Assembly (NCBI GenBank): GCA_028622995.1
Contig: JAJQJQ010000008.1
Coordinates: 6,882,001-6,946,000 of the forward strand
Direction: 5' to 3'
Source of the DNA: Panagrolaimus kolymaensis
Lineage: Eukaryota > Nematoda > Chromadorea > Rhabditida > Panagrolaimidae
Length of the DNA stretch: 64,000 nt
Part shown: positions 13,101 to 25,200 of the stretch, piece after piece
Layout: the number at the start of each line of letters is the position of its first letter
Position numbering within the stretch: position 1 is the first letter of the stretch
Made by a program: the position numbers and the translations under genes
Notes under the pieces: model-generated
The model's input: the letters and a program-made list of their open reading frames with translations, nothing else
Told to the model about the DNA's origin: nothing
Databases searched by the model: none

Positions 13101-15604
13101 AAACGCTTATCGTTTACTCAACAAAAATAAAGTTTGCTTCAATGAACAATGATTGACAGATATTTTTTTATTTTTTTCATCTATAGAAAAATTGATGATT
13201 GCTTTCATTTTAAAATATTACGTCAGTAAAAATGAAAGCTGTTTTTGACAAAAAAAATCGAGCCTCAATTTTTTTCTTTCAAAAAATAAACAAATAAAAT
13301 AAAGCCAAAAAGTCATGAGACACCACCACTTTTAATTGTTTCAATTTACAGCGCGAAAAAATGAATGATGATTCCAATAAAAATTTTATCGCATTAAAAA
13401 GCAGCAAAACATAAAACTTTTTATATTTTTAAAGCAAAAAACAGAGCTTTCCCAAAACAAAAGCGGTTTTTACTGTATCGCCTTTGCTTGCACCGGAAAC
13501 AAAAAAATACATATGTTTGTTTGCGTGCTTGTGTGTGGTGGAAAAGAAAAAAGCAAAGAATAAGTAAGCGGATAAAAATTTACAAAGCTAAATCAAAGTC
13601 ACCTAAGGATTAATCGAGTACTAAAATGGCTTTGAAAGAAGCACTTAATAATATTAAATAAATTTATACTTTACACAAAAAAATGAAATGAGAAAACGTG
13701 AAACGCATTAAAAGATTTGTTCCTAAAATAATAAGGTTTTTTGTTGCAAAATGATAATTAAAAATCCTCTTTAAAGCAATTTTTTTAACCGAGAAAAAGA
13801 GGAAGGAATGTGAAGGATAAATACAGATGTTCAGGTGTTTAAAGAAAATGTTTTTTAAGTGCATGAGTTTAAAAGTGAGAGTTACGTGATTCATGGTTTA
13901 TGAAATTTAATGGGATTTTAAATTTTGCACAATTTTAATTAGCATGTGTTGGGTTTCCGAAGTTGCAACAAAATATCCAAAAATTATATTACCCAATGAA
14001 CGACAACTCAATCCCATATTACCTTGTTAAAATCTAAAATAACTTCTAAAAATAACCCCAAAATACTGACGACTACAGTATTATATTTTCATTATCTAAA
14101 AAAGATCAACAAATCAAAACTAAAAATAGTCCTTTTCTTGATTCTATTTTGGACGAGGACCAAAAATAAACAAAATGAGTATTTTCTCAAGAAATTACTT
14201 GTATTTTATATACTCATTATTTTCATCTTTAAAAAACATGAACGAACGTAAAAAAATAGATAGTAACATAAACAACCACATTGTTTTTTAACCGATTTCA
14301 AAACATTTTTTACTTTTAAAGAAAAAATCTTATAAAAATATAATTTTTCCCTTTAAAAACAATCAAAAAATAAAGATACATTCATTTAGAGATAAATGAT
14401 GAACGATCTCTGAAAAATGACGACAGAATGATAAATAGGAGAAGAAGGAGACACCGCTGATAAGATTTAATTTCGCTTGAATGAAAGAAGCAAGTTTTTC
14501 ATATTCTTTTAACTTTGAAAAAAAGTGGAGAAATCACGACAGTAAAAAAGTTAAAGAAGAAAAAAACAACAAGGACAAAGTTTATTTTTATACCCCAAAA
14601 TATTATTTTTTGTCTTTCAAGAAAAAAAAGTCAAAACATAATTATACTTATTTTCTCAACTTCATGAAATCACGTTAAAAATAATAAGAAAACTTTTGTT
14701 ATTAGTTAAGTGATTGGTGGGTAAATGACGTTTACTTCTCGCTATCGTGAAAGTTCAGAGTAAACATACTACTTGGGAAGAAAAAAGTTTTTTTGACAAT
14801 AAAAAAATAACATTACATAACCTTCTTTTTTTATATCAACAATCAAAAAGTAAACGAGAAAGAAGGAGGGTAAAAAAACAAATGAAATATTTAACTGCGA
14901 TAACAAAACAAACAAATGACCAATCCAAAAATAAAAACAAAATACTTTTTATTTTTTTAGTGGATGAATAACAAACTTTATTTATATGTTTATCGCATAC
15001 TAAACTAGAGGCAAAAATAAAAGAGAAATAAACATTTTGGAATTATATTAAAGAATTCTATTAAGATAAATTTGGTATATAACTTTGCAGATCTAATTTC
15101 ACTCTATTGTCAAGCTGAGCGTGGACTTTTTTTATATGCTTGTGTGCAAAGTTTTAAAAGATTGAAATATGTTGTTTTTCAAACATTTTTTCTATAACTA
15201 AAAATCACAGTCTTCTCCTTTTCAAATCAAAAACAATCAGAACTTCAATCTCAAATTTAGCGATTTAAAACAAAATTCAAAGTGCTTTTAAACACACCAA
15301 TTCAAAACGAGAGACCGCTTTTAAAATATTTTTTCTTGAATTCGAAAAAAAAACAGCAAAACATATAAGCCATCAAAAACCTTTTCGATTCAAGCATAAC
15401 CAATAATAAATAAAACAACAATATTAAAGAATAATAAAAAAAGCTATAATTCAATTACCATCGAAAAATAAATATAAACACTTTTCAACTCAGGAAAAGA
15501 GAAAAAAGCATAAAAACAAGCTCCAATTTTTTCTTGATAAAAAATAAAACCGGAAATAAATGACCCAATATTGGATCATTCACAAAATTATTTTTTTTAT
15601 GGGG
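10176..15604. other. gene-free A-rich block
   Basis: About 5.4 kb without a supported gene. The plus strand is full of A runs, often AAAAAAG; read on minus, the direction of the ADPRH-family gene, it looks like its T-rich introns. ORFs in it are short and Lys/Phe-rich. I see no tRNA, no ordered repeat and no MITE termini. It may be promoter plus a long outron or 5' intron. Confidence 0.45.
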
Positions 15605-15612
15605 GTTAATTG

Positions 15613-15723
15613 CAGTGTGACACGCCTCCGCCTCCGGAGGCGCCTCCAACGCCTCCGGAGGCGCCTCCGCCTCCGGAGGTGGAGGCGGAGGCGGAGGCGA
15701 AAAAAATAAAAAGCGTCACACTG
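15613..15723. mobile_element. hAT-type MITE A, GC-rich CCTCCGG palindrome interior
   Basis: A 111-bp insertion bounded by 9-bp inverted ends CAGTGTGAC/GTCACACTG and flanked by the 8-bp direct repeat GTTAATTG at 15605-15612 and 15724-15731. An 8-bp duplication with CAGTG ends is the hAT-superfamily signature. The interior is almost pure iterated CGCCTCC/GGAGGCG, forming several nested palindromes centred on CCTCCGGAGG. That is striking in such AT-rich surroundings. There is no coding capacity, so it must be moved in trans. A 10-bp duplication GGTTAATTGC with a shorter TIR is an equally valid reading of the edges. Confidence 0.8.
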
Positions 15724-15731
15724 GTTAATTG

Positions 15732-16957
15732 CGTCAAAAAAGGAAAGAATGAGAGTTAAGAGCTGAAATGATTGCTGCCAATTATCAGAATTTTACAACC
15801 TTCTTCTTGCAAGCCCTATTAAGATCATCGATAAAAAAATGAAGAAACATTAAAATTATTTTATACATACATTTTATGTTCATTTTATCGTGCCTTTTAG
15901 AAAAACACTAAAAACTTTATAGCATAAAAAAATTTTTGGGACTAAAATCGAATGATTAAAGAACCACCATAATTTTTTGTATCGTTCATTTTTTGGGTTG
16001 TTCTCCCTCTTCCTATAAAATACAATCATTCTTCCTTAATTTTTGAACAAAAAAGAATTAAAAAAATAGGATTCTTTTTTTCTCTTTCTCTGACCAGACA
16101 TTAGTTTTTTTTATTCTTTAGTAAGAGAATGTGCAATGTATTTTTTCTTTTATTTTCGATTTTAAAATAGGTGTCGCGATGTAGAAAACAATGTTAGTCA
16201 TAAAAAAAATGTCGCAAAAATAAACACGGAAAAGCTTTATAAAAATCTTGAAATATCATAAAAAGTGAAACCTTTTATTGCTTCGAAAAGAGCTGTTAAA
16301 ATATAGTGCTACAGTATTGTTTTGTATTCAAATAAAAATGATAAATAAATAATGAATCGATCGAAAAAAAGTTTTATTGGATCTCGGGATTTCATTTTTT
16401 GAAGTTTTATGTAAACATCATTGAAATGTTGTTTATAAATTTTCGTAAAAGTCAAAACACGCTAAAAAAAACTTTCTCAGTGGTTTTAAAATCCGTTGAC
16501 TTATTTATCACGTCGCAACATATCGGTTTCGAAGCTTCGAGTATTTTACTTTTAAAAACAAAACACATAAAAAGCTCATGAAAAAAGTCAATGCAAAATG
16601 AAAAACAGTTGTTTTAAATTTTGTCACTTCATCACTCACGACTATGGAATTCATTTTTTCGCAAGTGATAACTGTTTGTTTGACAAAAAGGCTTTGAAAA
16701 GGTGAATAAAAAATCTCAAAAAAAAAGTTTAGCTTCAAAAAAACTCCCAAAAACTATAGTTTGTCATCCGCCAATTTTTGTTTCAAATCAACGAGAAACA
16801 AAAAAGTGGTGAAAAAAATCGATGAATTAATGGAGAGATTAATATCCTATTTTCAATTTAGTCATTGTTCGAAAGAAAAAATACGCCTTCGAAGAAGATT
16901 TGGAATAGCAAAGAAAACAAAAAACCCAATCGCATTTTTTTTTGTTATTGTTGATGG
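15732..16957. other. gene-free A-rich block between MITEs
   Basis: About 1.2 kb, AT-rich with A runs on the plus strand. No coding exon or repeat is recognised; its short ORFs lack coding character. Confidence 0.45.
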
Positions 16958-16965
16958 ATTGGTGG

Positions 16966-17102
16966 CAGTGTTGTCGATTATTCGATTAATCGAGACTTCC
17001 GATTTTCGATTAATCGATCGATAATCGATAATCGAAAAATTTCGATTAATTTCGGTTAATCGAAATCGATAATCGAGGGATTTCGATTAATCGACAACAC
17101 TG
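16966..17102. mobile_element. hAT-type MITE B, ATCGATAATCGA iterated interior
   Basis: A 137-bp insertion with 15-bp perfect terminal inverted repeats starting CAGTGTTGTCGATTA and an 8-bp target duplication ATTGGTGG at 16958-16965 and 17103-17110. These features fit the hAT superfamily. The inside consists nearly entirely of permutations of TTCGATTAATCG and ATCGATAATCGA, so it can fold on itself along its whole length. Non-coding. Confidence 0.85.
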
Positions 17103-17110
17103 ATTGGTGG

Positions 17111-19119
17111 ACGCCAACGGATTTCTTAAGGAATTTTTTTTTTCAGTTTGTTCTAAAATTATCTTTTTTCTTGGTAAGCAAAACAAAATAAATAAATCTC
17201 AGTCGATAACATTACACCAATGGCTTTAGAATGAGAAAGTGATTGCCAAAAATAAAGCCATTTGAAAAAAATTAAAAGTTAAAAATAGTAAGCTTAACAC
17301 ATTGGAGAAAACAAAAGGAAAAAAGGGTTTACCGCTGGAATATAAACACAAACTATAGCTTCTAAAAAAAAAGGTTGTTATCATTTTCGTTAAAAATCAA
17401 ATCATATGAGCCAAAAATTGTTTGCATAAAAAAAGTTGCAAAGTTGTTTCATTTGCTTCCGTACTCAGACAAGTCAAAGAAAAAAACAGAGAAATTATCA
17501 GAAAAACAATGTTTGCACAAACAAGAAAATCATGTTTTTAAATTTCTCATATTTTTATAAAACTAAAAACAACAAAATTTTGAAAAAATCGAAAACAAAT
17601 TTAATATTTTTTACGCGTAAATTGGCTGAAGGCAATTTTAAAAATTGTTCATTTGCACCCAAAAAAATGGTAGCATTTTTTTTATAAACTTAATACTTAT
17701 TTGTTTTTATACTTTTTTTTTCTTTCAACTTTTTCAAGGATTAATTCAACAAAATTACGTCAAAGAAAGAAAAAATAAGATAATGGTTTTGGAGATTCGT
17801 GGAAAAATTAGATATGTTTGAGTTTTCAATCAATGAAAGTAGCAACAAAAAAATGCGTAAATCTTGGATTAAATAAAATGAAACAAAAAAATGATAGGCT
17901 TCCATTGGAATGAAGCAGAGGTCAACAGAAAAAAAATTTCAGTTTGCTTAAACTAAAAAACAAAGAAAAAAAGATTCAAGAAGTTTTGGCTTTTTTAAAA
18001 GTTTTAGTTAGGATCAACGGAAAGGATTGACTCTGACGTCGTTGAAAAGCAATCAAGTTTAAAACACAAACAAAAAAATCAAAGGTCGTCGCAAAGATTT
18101 TTGTTTGAAGAACTCGTAATTTATTTGTAAGAAAGATTGACGCTAAAAAGCTATTGAAATTTACTTGGGCTCAAAGAAAAAGACAAAGTTAAGAATTATT
18201 GTAAACTAACTAAAAAAAAGATAGACAAAAAAGTCGCAAAGCACAAATGTAAACCTCACAATGAGCTAAACCCATGTGTAATCTTAGAGTCAATGGTAAT
18301 GGAAAAAAGAATTGATAACAGAAATGGCCATTTTTGTTCAATGAAGAAGAAACGGTATTTTGCTGCAAATTTTTTTTGCCTTGAACTTCGTTACATCGTT
18401 TGTATGAGCAAGGTTGAATAAATGAAAGAAATACATAAAACTTTTACTTTGCAAGAGACAACATTCATTATCAATGAATACTTTAGCCATAAAAATGTTT
18501 TATCCTTTAACATAATATATTTCGTGGAAAAAATTTATTGGGATCAAAATAATATTAAAACATATTTTAAAACTATATATAAATTTGGTTGAGTTGTATG
18601 TACATACAAGAAAGACATATAAACTCAGCGAGAAAATAAATTATGCTAAACCTTTTTACACCTCCTCCACACACACCCTCTTTGTCAAATGTTTGGTACA
18701 AACAAAAAATAACTAAATTTCAACTAAACCATCCTAAATCAAATTCTCTGAAAACGGTTTAAAAAAAGTGAAATAAAAATGATTGTTCTTTGAAATCACA
18801 TTTCTTTACCTAAAAATGGGTATTTAATTGTCACATTGAACACATTTTGAGCATGACTTTTATCGGTGCATGTCAATGAATGCTAAATAAAATAGTTTTA
18901 AAAAAGTCAGTATTTTTTTTTTGTCGTCGACAACTTCACGTTTTTCTTTGCTTTGTTGATGCTCAAATTGCGGGCGGATCATGTTAAAAAAAGTCAGTCA
19001 ATAATAAAAAAAGGAAATGTCCGAAGAAAATGGAGAAAGAAGATGAGCTTTTTGATGCAAATAAAACAATCGAAAGGACAAAACTTTGTAAAACATATTC
19101 AAAGACGTGATAAAAAAAA
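17111..19119. other. gene-free A-rich block
   Basis: About 2 kb, AT-rich with A runs on the plus strand. I find no gene, RNA gene or transposon end. It continues the base skew of the preceding blocks. Confidence 0.45.
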
Positions 19120-19440
19120 CTTTTTTTTACCTCTTAGAGCATCTGCCGACTCTCAATATCGCCGACATACGTGTTACGAAACCTTAAAAATAGTTATATC
19201 CACCGAAAACAACACTGTCTGAAAGTTTCATACCTATCAACCCTCAAAATGGCAAGATTTCCTTATTAGACGTTTCCTCGGGAAGAGTGCGAAATTCCTA
19301 ATGAGTGAAAGTCCTAATGAGTGAAAGTCCTAATGAGTGAAAGTCCTAATGAGTGAAACTCCTAATGAGTGAAAGTCGGCATTTTTGAAGATTTATAGTT
19401 ATGAAACTTTCAGGATAGGGTAATTCGGGGGTGGAAAGCT
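19120..19440. repeat. minisatellite-centred inverted-repeat unit (left copy)
   Basis: An arm around 19215-19250 (CTGAAAGTTTCATACCTATC, then CCCTCAAAATG) and its diverged inverted copy around 19381-19415 flank the 16-bp array at 19296-19375. The segment 19120-19255 also has a diverged direct copy at about 20360-20485. The structure resembles a foldback MITE whose centre is a small tandem array. I see no clear target duplication. Confidence 0.6.
19296..19375 (+). repeat. 16-bp minisatellite, five units
   Basis: Five perfect-length tandem units of TCCTAATGAGTGAAAG; the fourth has one G-to-C change. The same unit occurs in inverse orientation at 20489-20579. There are no spacers, so this is not a CRISPR array. 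Confidence 0.9.
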
Positions 19441-19562
19441 CTTTAACGGACCATATTTTTGAAGTTTTAGCTCTTCCAAAGAAGCCACATTATCTATAAG
19501 TACCAAATAATAAAAAAGAGTTCACAACACAAGCAAAATTTCATAGATGACCCAATTGAAAG

Positions 19563-20228
19563 ATGTCTTACAATTTTAAACGACCATTCATTCACCTTTC
19601 GGCGACAAATGTAACTCCATCATCATCAAACAAACCAATGTCACTTCGTTTTTGTTTTCGAACTTTACTTGTAAACAATCGATCAATGGAAAAATCGTTT
19701 AGATCATCCGTGATGGATTATTATAAAACTGTATTAGCTGCCGCATGGCCTGAATCTCATGCAGCTTGTGATGAAAGGGTTGCTTATGACGGATTATTAA
19801 AAATTTGTGATTTTGATAGTGCATGTTCAATGACCCTATCGGAGCCATTCGTTGCTCAACATCAAATGAATTCATCTGCAACAGAAGCACTGATTCTCAC
19901 TGCAGCAATTTCTGTCATTGCTTCATGTGATATTGAAAGAGCTTTCGTAAAACTTGAAGCAATTCAATCTGAACAATGTAACATATTTCTTAATACAGCC
20001 GTCATTGATGCTTTGATTTCAAAACTTTTAAATAATTTTGAAAATCCCATCGATTCGGGTGCTTTACTTGCGGGTGTTGGTATTTGTGCAGCTGTCATAA
20101 GTTAAGCTTCAAAAGAAAATATCAATAAAGTTGTGGAATTGCTTATTCGGGCTCAAAAAGCTACAATGGCTTCAAGGAACTTCTACAATGATTATGAATC
20201 CATTACTAGTCAAATCCAAATATTATGA
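19563..20228 (+). pseudogene. broken, unrecognised alpha-helical gene fragment
   Basis: An intronless frame of 180 codons (19563-20105) ends at TAA. The same frame then continues with 40 coding-like codons (ASKENINKVVELLIRAQ at the start) to a second stop at 20228. Coding-like text just upstream (about 19541-19610, DDPIERCLTILNDHS) is in another frame, suggesting a frameshift. Composition and codon use match real exons in this window, unlike the surrounding AT-rich DNA. The protein is helical, with segments such as AYDGLLKICDFDSAC and EALILTAAISVIA. It faintly resembles helical-repeat proteins of the PPR/LRPPRC sort, but I cannot assign a family. It lies between inverted minisatellite arrays and may be a captured or retroposed fragment. 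Confidence 0.5.
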
Positions 20229-20359
20229 AAAAATCCATAGTTATGCAAACTTTTCGATAAATTTGCATAATTATTGTCAAAAAAGGTTAAAAGTTATTTT
20301 ATAACCTTTTTAATTAATCTCCAATAAATACTAAGTCAAATACAATAATTTGAAGAAAA

Positions 20360-20488
20360 ATTTTTTTATCTCCTCAGGGCATCAGCCAACTCTCAATGTT
20401 GTATACTGGAAACATTAAAAATCATTAAATCCGCCACGAATTACCTTATTCTGAAAGTTTCATAACTATAAACCTTCAAAATGGTAAA
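20360..20488. repeat. right copy of the minisatellite-associated repeat arm
   Basis: This segment is a diverged direct copy of 19120-19255; it shares CATC.GCC.ACTCTCAAT, CTGAAAGTTTCATA and CTTCAAAATGG. Its 3' part is also the reverse complement of 19381-19430. It runs straight into the inverted 16-bp array. Unlike the left copy, it has no second arm after the array, so it looks truncated. Confidence 0.6.
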
Positions 20489-20579
20489 CTTTCACTCATT
20501 AGGAGTTTCGCTCATTAGGACTTTCACTCATTAGGAGTTTCACTCAGGTTTCACTCATTAGGAGTTTCACTCATTAGGA
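20489..20579 (-). repeat. 16-bp minisatellite, inverted, about 5.6 units
   Basis: Units of CTTTCACTCATTAGGA and GTTTCACTCATTAGGA, the reverse complement of the 19296-19375 unit. One unit (20537-20546) is cut to 10 bases, with a single extra G after it. With the left array it makes an inverted-array pair 1.1 kb apart around the gene fragment. Confidence 0.88.
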
Positions 20580-20648
20580 GTTATGCTACACTCTCCTTTT
20601 CCCAAAAAAAGAAGGTATAAAAGTTAAAATTAAAACACAAAAACAAAA

Positions 20649-20654
20649 TTTATT
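20649..20654 (-). promoter_or_regulatory. poly(A) signal of the Ser/Pro-rich orphan
   Basis: AATAAA on the minus strand, 25 bases beyond the stop of the gene ending at 20679. Confidence 0.55.
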
Positions 20655-20678
20655 TAACAATAAAATTCAAAGTTAAAG

Positions 20679-22249
20679 CTAATCAAGTAGATAAAATGGT
20701 GTTTCATCGAGATCAACGCTTTCTTCTTTTTCATCACACACAGAGCCAACCGGTGAACCATCTTGCACTTCAAATATTGGATCATCAGGAGATTCATATC
20801 CTTTTTCAGATGTTGTATCCAATACAGGTTCTTGGAAGGTTGGAGAAAATGTGCCAGAAATATAGTTGTAATCAGGAGAAGGTGGATTCCAAGATGATGA
20901 ATACTCATTACAGCTTGATGCTTCCGTTGAAGATAATTTCTTTATATCACTATTCAATGGTACCAAAGGCTGAAACAATGTTCATAACATTTATAGGAAA
21001 AATAAAACAACAAAATTTGCCTTTGATGATAATGGAGTTGAAAATGAAAGGTTTCGATCATTTTGAGACGAAGAAGAAGATAGTTTCTTTAGGTCATTCA
21101 ATGGCTTTAAAGGCTAAAATGTGGTTAGTAACAAGGTAAAGAAAGTGAACGAAACGATAGTTACCTTGGATGATGATGAAGATTGAGGATGGTGATCTTT
21201 CAAAGGAACCGATGGATGTTTGATAGTAATAGGAAGAGGAATTGCATTAGAAGATGTAACGGGTTTATGAGATTCAGGAACAGATGCTTCACTATCACTT
21301 GGAACCGAAGAATATTTAATGGTAGCAGGAAGATGAAGATCATCAGCAAATTTTACGCTTTTACGAGATACAGGTGCAGAAGATCCAATACCACTTGGAA
21401 CATAAGAATGTTTGATAATAGGACGTGGAATGACATTAAAAGATGTAGCAGCATGAGATACAGGAAGAGATGATACACCAATGTTTGGAACGAAAGGATG
21501 CCTGACAGTAGGAAGAGGGATCGCATTAGCAGATGTAGCGCTTATATGAGATGCAGGAACAGCTGATGGAATTTTGCTTTCGTAAGATGCATAATCCTAA
21601 AAATGGAAACATTTATTAAAATAAAAACTGAAAACCCATACATTTTTTACTCTTTTGATAAGAGAAGATGGTGAATTTAATTCTATCGGATCATTTGCAG
21701 CCCGTTTACGTCCTCTTGAAGTAGGTGGTAGAACAGAAGATGAAGCTGATTTCTTATAGTTTTCATGAGATGGCGAATAATAACATGGTGAAGAACGTGG
21801 CTCCAAGTGCAACTCTTTGTTCATACATTGCGTAAAATCAATAGGATGCGGTCCAATAACACTCAACACTAAAATCATGGAAATACTTTAATATTGTAAA
21901 AGATTAAATAAAACTCACCATTTAAATTTTGAAGAGTATTGCTCATTGATTTTTCATGATCTCTTTGAGCTGGATCTTGCCATGGCGAATAACAACTTGG
22001 AAAGTTATAATTTCTTGAAGAATATGATCCAACAGATCCACTAAAAGCATTGGATATCCCGAATGGGTCATTCACAGGTCTAATCGATCCAATCGAAGAT
22101 GACAATGGTGTTGTTGAAAAGGAAGATAAAAATGGAGCACTATTTTGATGATTTGAAAACAATGGATTCGTTGCATCATACGGCGAATTTGAAGTTGGAT
22201 AACGAACACTTGAAAATTGATTATTTGCAAGAGGATATCGAGGATTCAT
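20679..22249 (-). CDS. Ser/Pro-rich orphan protein with internal repeats
   Basis: Family not recognised. Exons on minus: 21919-22249, 21642-21868, 21165-21596, 21021-21113, 20679-20969, giving 457 aa in frame. The third intron is GT-AG; the fourth uses a GC donor (AAAG|GCAAAT) and the frame closes only with it. The protein is low-complexity, rich in Ser, Pro and Asn, and probably disordered. A basic patch SRGRKRAAND suggests nuclear import. The 144-aa third exon holds about four tandem copies of a roughly 33-residue unit of the form NAIPLP..(K/R)HP.VP...S..P.SH. Exons 4 and 5 begin with related text (PLKPLNDLKKLSS and PLVPLNSDIKKLSS), evidence of exon duplication. The C-terminus is acidic. 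The start at 22249 is the first Met in a clean frame. Neighbours give no functional clue. Confidence 0.75.
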
Positions 22250-25200
22250 ATTTGTTAATTGAATTGTCGCCAGTAGTATTCTTCAGCTGTAGCTGGAATG
22301 GAAGAAGAAGCTAACTTGAAAATTTTTTTTTACTTTGCAAAATTTTTCTAAACTTTTTTTCGATGATACGGTAAATAAAATCTGTGTAAGAGAATTCTTT
22401 CATTGGGAAAACATGGAATTTTTATATTTGGTAAAATGCACGATGATTTTCTTTTTTGCTGCTAATAAATTTTTTTTAAATTTGGTTTTGTAATAATTTA
22501 TCCATTTCCTTTATTTCACAGACTGAATCGAAAATTATTAATAACAAAAGACTATCTATAAAATCTTCATTTCAAACTTTATTGAATTCTAAAAAAAAGG
22601 ACAAGAATTTTGGCACCCAACTTTCAATGTCAATTGCCCAAATTTGTTGACATTTTGAAGGATGAATAAATATTATTTGGTTTATTATTTTGCGTATGTA
22701 TGAGCCTCAATGTGTCTCACGCTCATTCAATTAAACAAGTTTTTACAATTTTTTTGCAAAAAAAAAATAATTCACATCTTTATGTCGCTTTTTTACAAAA
22801 AATTATTTTAAAATTCATCTTGCAATAATAACGATGAAAATATGGTCGCAATAAATTTTTGAATTATTTTCAAACCTTTATTTTTTTATTTTTTTAGCTA
22901 CAAAATTAGGTCATTTATTGAATGTCGCATTTCTTTTAGCTGGCCATGAGAAAATTATAAACACTTATAAACCATTCATTATTTTTTTTAACTTAAGGTA
23001 AGGCATTAACTATTAGGTACATTTTACAGTTAAACTACAAACCATTAATTACATACTAATATTTAAGATTTTGTGGTTATTATACTGCTTGAATAGGCAA
23101 CTGATATTCTACTTTATTTTGTTTTAGTTTTGTCTAACTGCTTTTGTCTTTCTTTTTTATTTTACACTTCGCACAACTTCATTTGAATTCATACGTCTTA
23201 TTAATTTAGAACTTTTTATATTTTCCTAATGTTTCACCTTCATCTCTTGTTGTTATAATTATGGCGGGAAGTTTTTCTTGATTTTGTGAGTGAAAGACAT
23301 GGAAAATTGAAGACTTTTTTTAAGTATTCATTTCTTACATATTTTAGAAATATACCAAACAAGCTTTTAAACTTCTTTTTTTAAAAATTAATTTTGAAAT
23401 TACTCCCTCTGATTAACTTATAAACAAAATCTCAAACATTTTATCATCTCTTTTTTCCTGCGCTTTGTTTATCTTTCCCTTGTGATATTTTTTTACGTGA
23501 AAACCTCAAAGCATAAGGTTTAGGAATAAAAAATAAATGGAAATTTCGTGAATATTTCTGTTTTTGTCATCGCTCATTTTCATTACCGACTATCATGAGC
23601 TTTTATGTAATTTCCGTAGTATTAAAGAGTTTATCGATCTCTCTTTTTTTTTATTGCGCTTACATACTTCTCTTTTTCTTTTTTTCTTCTTCTCAATCAA
23701 TTTTTCACATGAGACCAGTTCCGATTGAATCTATGCACATGCGCATTATTTTTTATGTGCTATCATTGATTCCTTCTTCAATTTTCTTTCATTGAAGTTT
23801 CTTTATCGCAAAATTTTATTTATTTGTCTTTTAATCCTGTAGTTTGATATTCCATTCGTTCGACGTGATTTTTGTCAAAGTTGTGTTTCCTCTCTCCTTT
23901 TTTCTTTTTCTTCAATGCTGTACTTTTAAATGTTTTTTGTTAGCATTTTTCTTCGTCTTTTTAGTTTCCTCGGAATCTCAGGTTGCCATTGAAAATGCCT
24001 GCGCCTTTTTTCTTTTTTTCCTCTTTAAACAACAACTCTGCAACAGACAGAATTTGAAAGGAGAAGTAGTATACACAAACTCCAAAAAGCGTCGTCTTCA
24101 TCGTTTTATTCCCTTCCCTTCTATTTTTTTGACAATACCGCGACAATATAACGTTGAAAGTTAGTTTAGTTGGTAGTTGTTGTGTATGTGTGCGTCTCAT
24201 TGCCACCGTTGTTGTTGCTGCTGCCGCCGCCACTACTGCGTTGTTCAAAAGTTCACACGCTTGTTAGTTTTAAAAAAACCAAGGCATTTTTCACGAAAGA
24301 CAAAAAAAAGGAAAGAAGAGAGAAAAGAGAGCACAGCCATCCAATAACCAACCACCCAACCATAGCACAACAACATCAACATTACAAACACACACGTTCA
24401 AAGAGACCTCAGCTGGTTGTTGTGTTGTTTGGGAATGATGATGATGAAAAAAATAAAAAAAGAAGGGAGTCTTTTTTTCGACCACTGCTGCACACAATGT
24501 CGCCTCTTATATTATTTTTTTCCTTTCGCCTTTTTTTCCGACCTAACTTTTTTTTCTTTCTCGTCAACTTTGGAAAAAAAAACTAAACTTTTATTGTGTA
24601 TGTATGTGTTATAATAATGGCGTGTTTAAAATAATGTAAAACAAACCCTCACAATTTTCAAAGTTTGTAAACATTATTAATAAAATTACTGCTTCATGAA
24701 TAAATTTTATGATGACGTTTGTTGCTTTCACATTAAGTGTTTTTTGATTCACGTTTTTTTGAGTCATCATCAATTCTCTGATGAAACTTCTTTTTTTCTT
24801 CTCATTTCAAGTTAGTTTATATCCCACTTTTTTTGGAAATGTTGGTGTGTCTCCGCATGACACCACAACAACCACCACCTCAAACATCATCAACTTCATT
24901 GACTTTTTGTTTCTAGTGATCTTTTGAATTTTCGATTGATTAGTCTTTTTTCGTTTTTCCTCTCTTTCTCCATTCTCTTCGTGTGTGTTTGATTTTTTTC
25001 TCCCTTCATCGAAAATTATTTTTCTTGTACGTAAAAAGTGCAGTTTGTCATTGCTGCAAAATTTTTTTCTTACTTACCTTTTTTTAATACTTGTATTTAT
25101 TGAATGTAAGTAACCACGTGGGGCGAAAATTGATAAATTTCCACGAAATTTTACACGAATCCATCATTGTTTTCTTAAAGTCATAAAATTTTTTATAATC

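Noticed and set aside
19296..20579. Repeat arrays that could suggest CRISPR
   Set aside because: The 16-bp units are directly tandem without spacers, in a eukaryotic genome.
24170..24614. 138-codon ORF with Val, Leu and Pro runs
   Set aside because: Composition follows GTTGTTGCTG and CT-rich tracts, overlapping ORFs exist in all frames, and there are no splice partners or family motifs.
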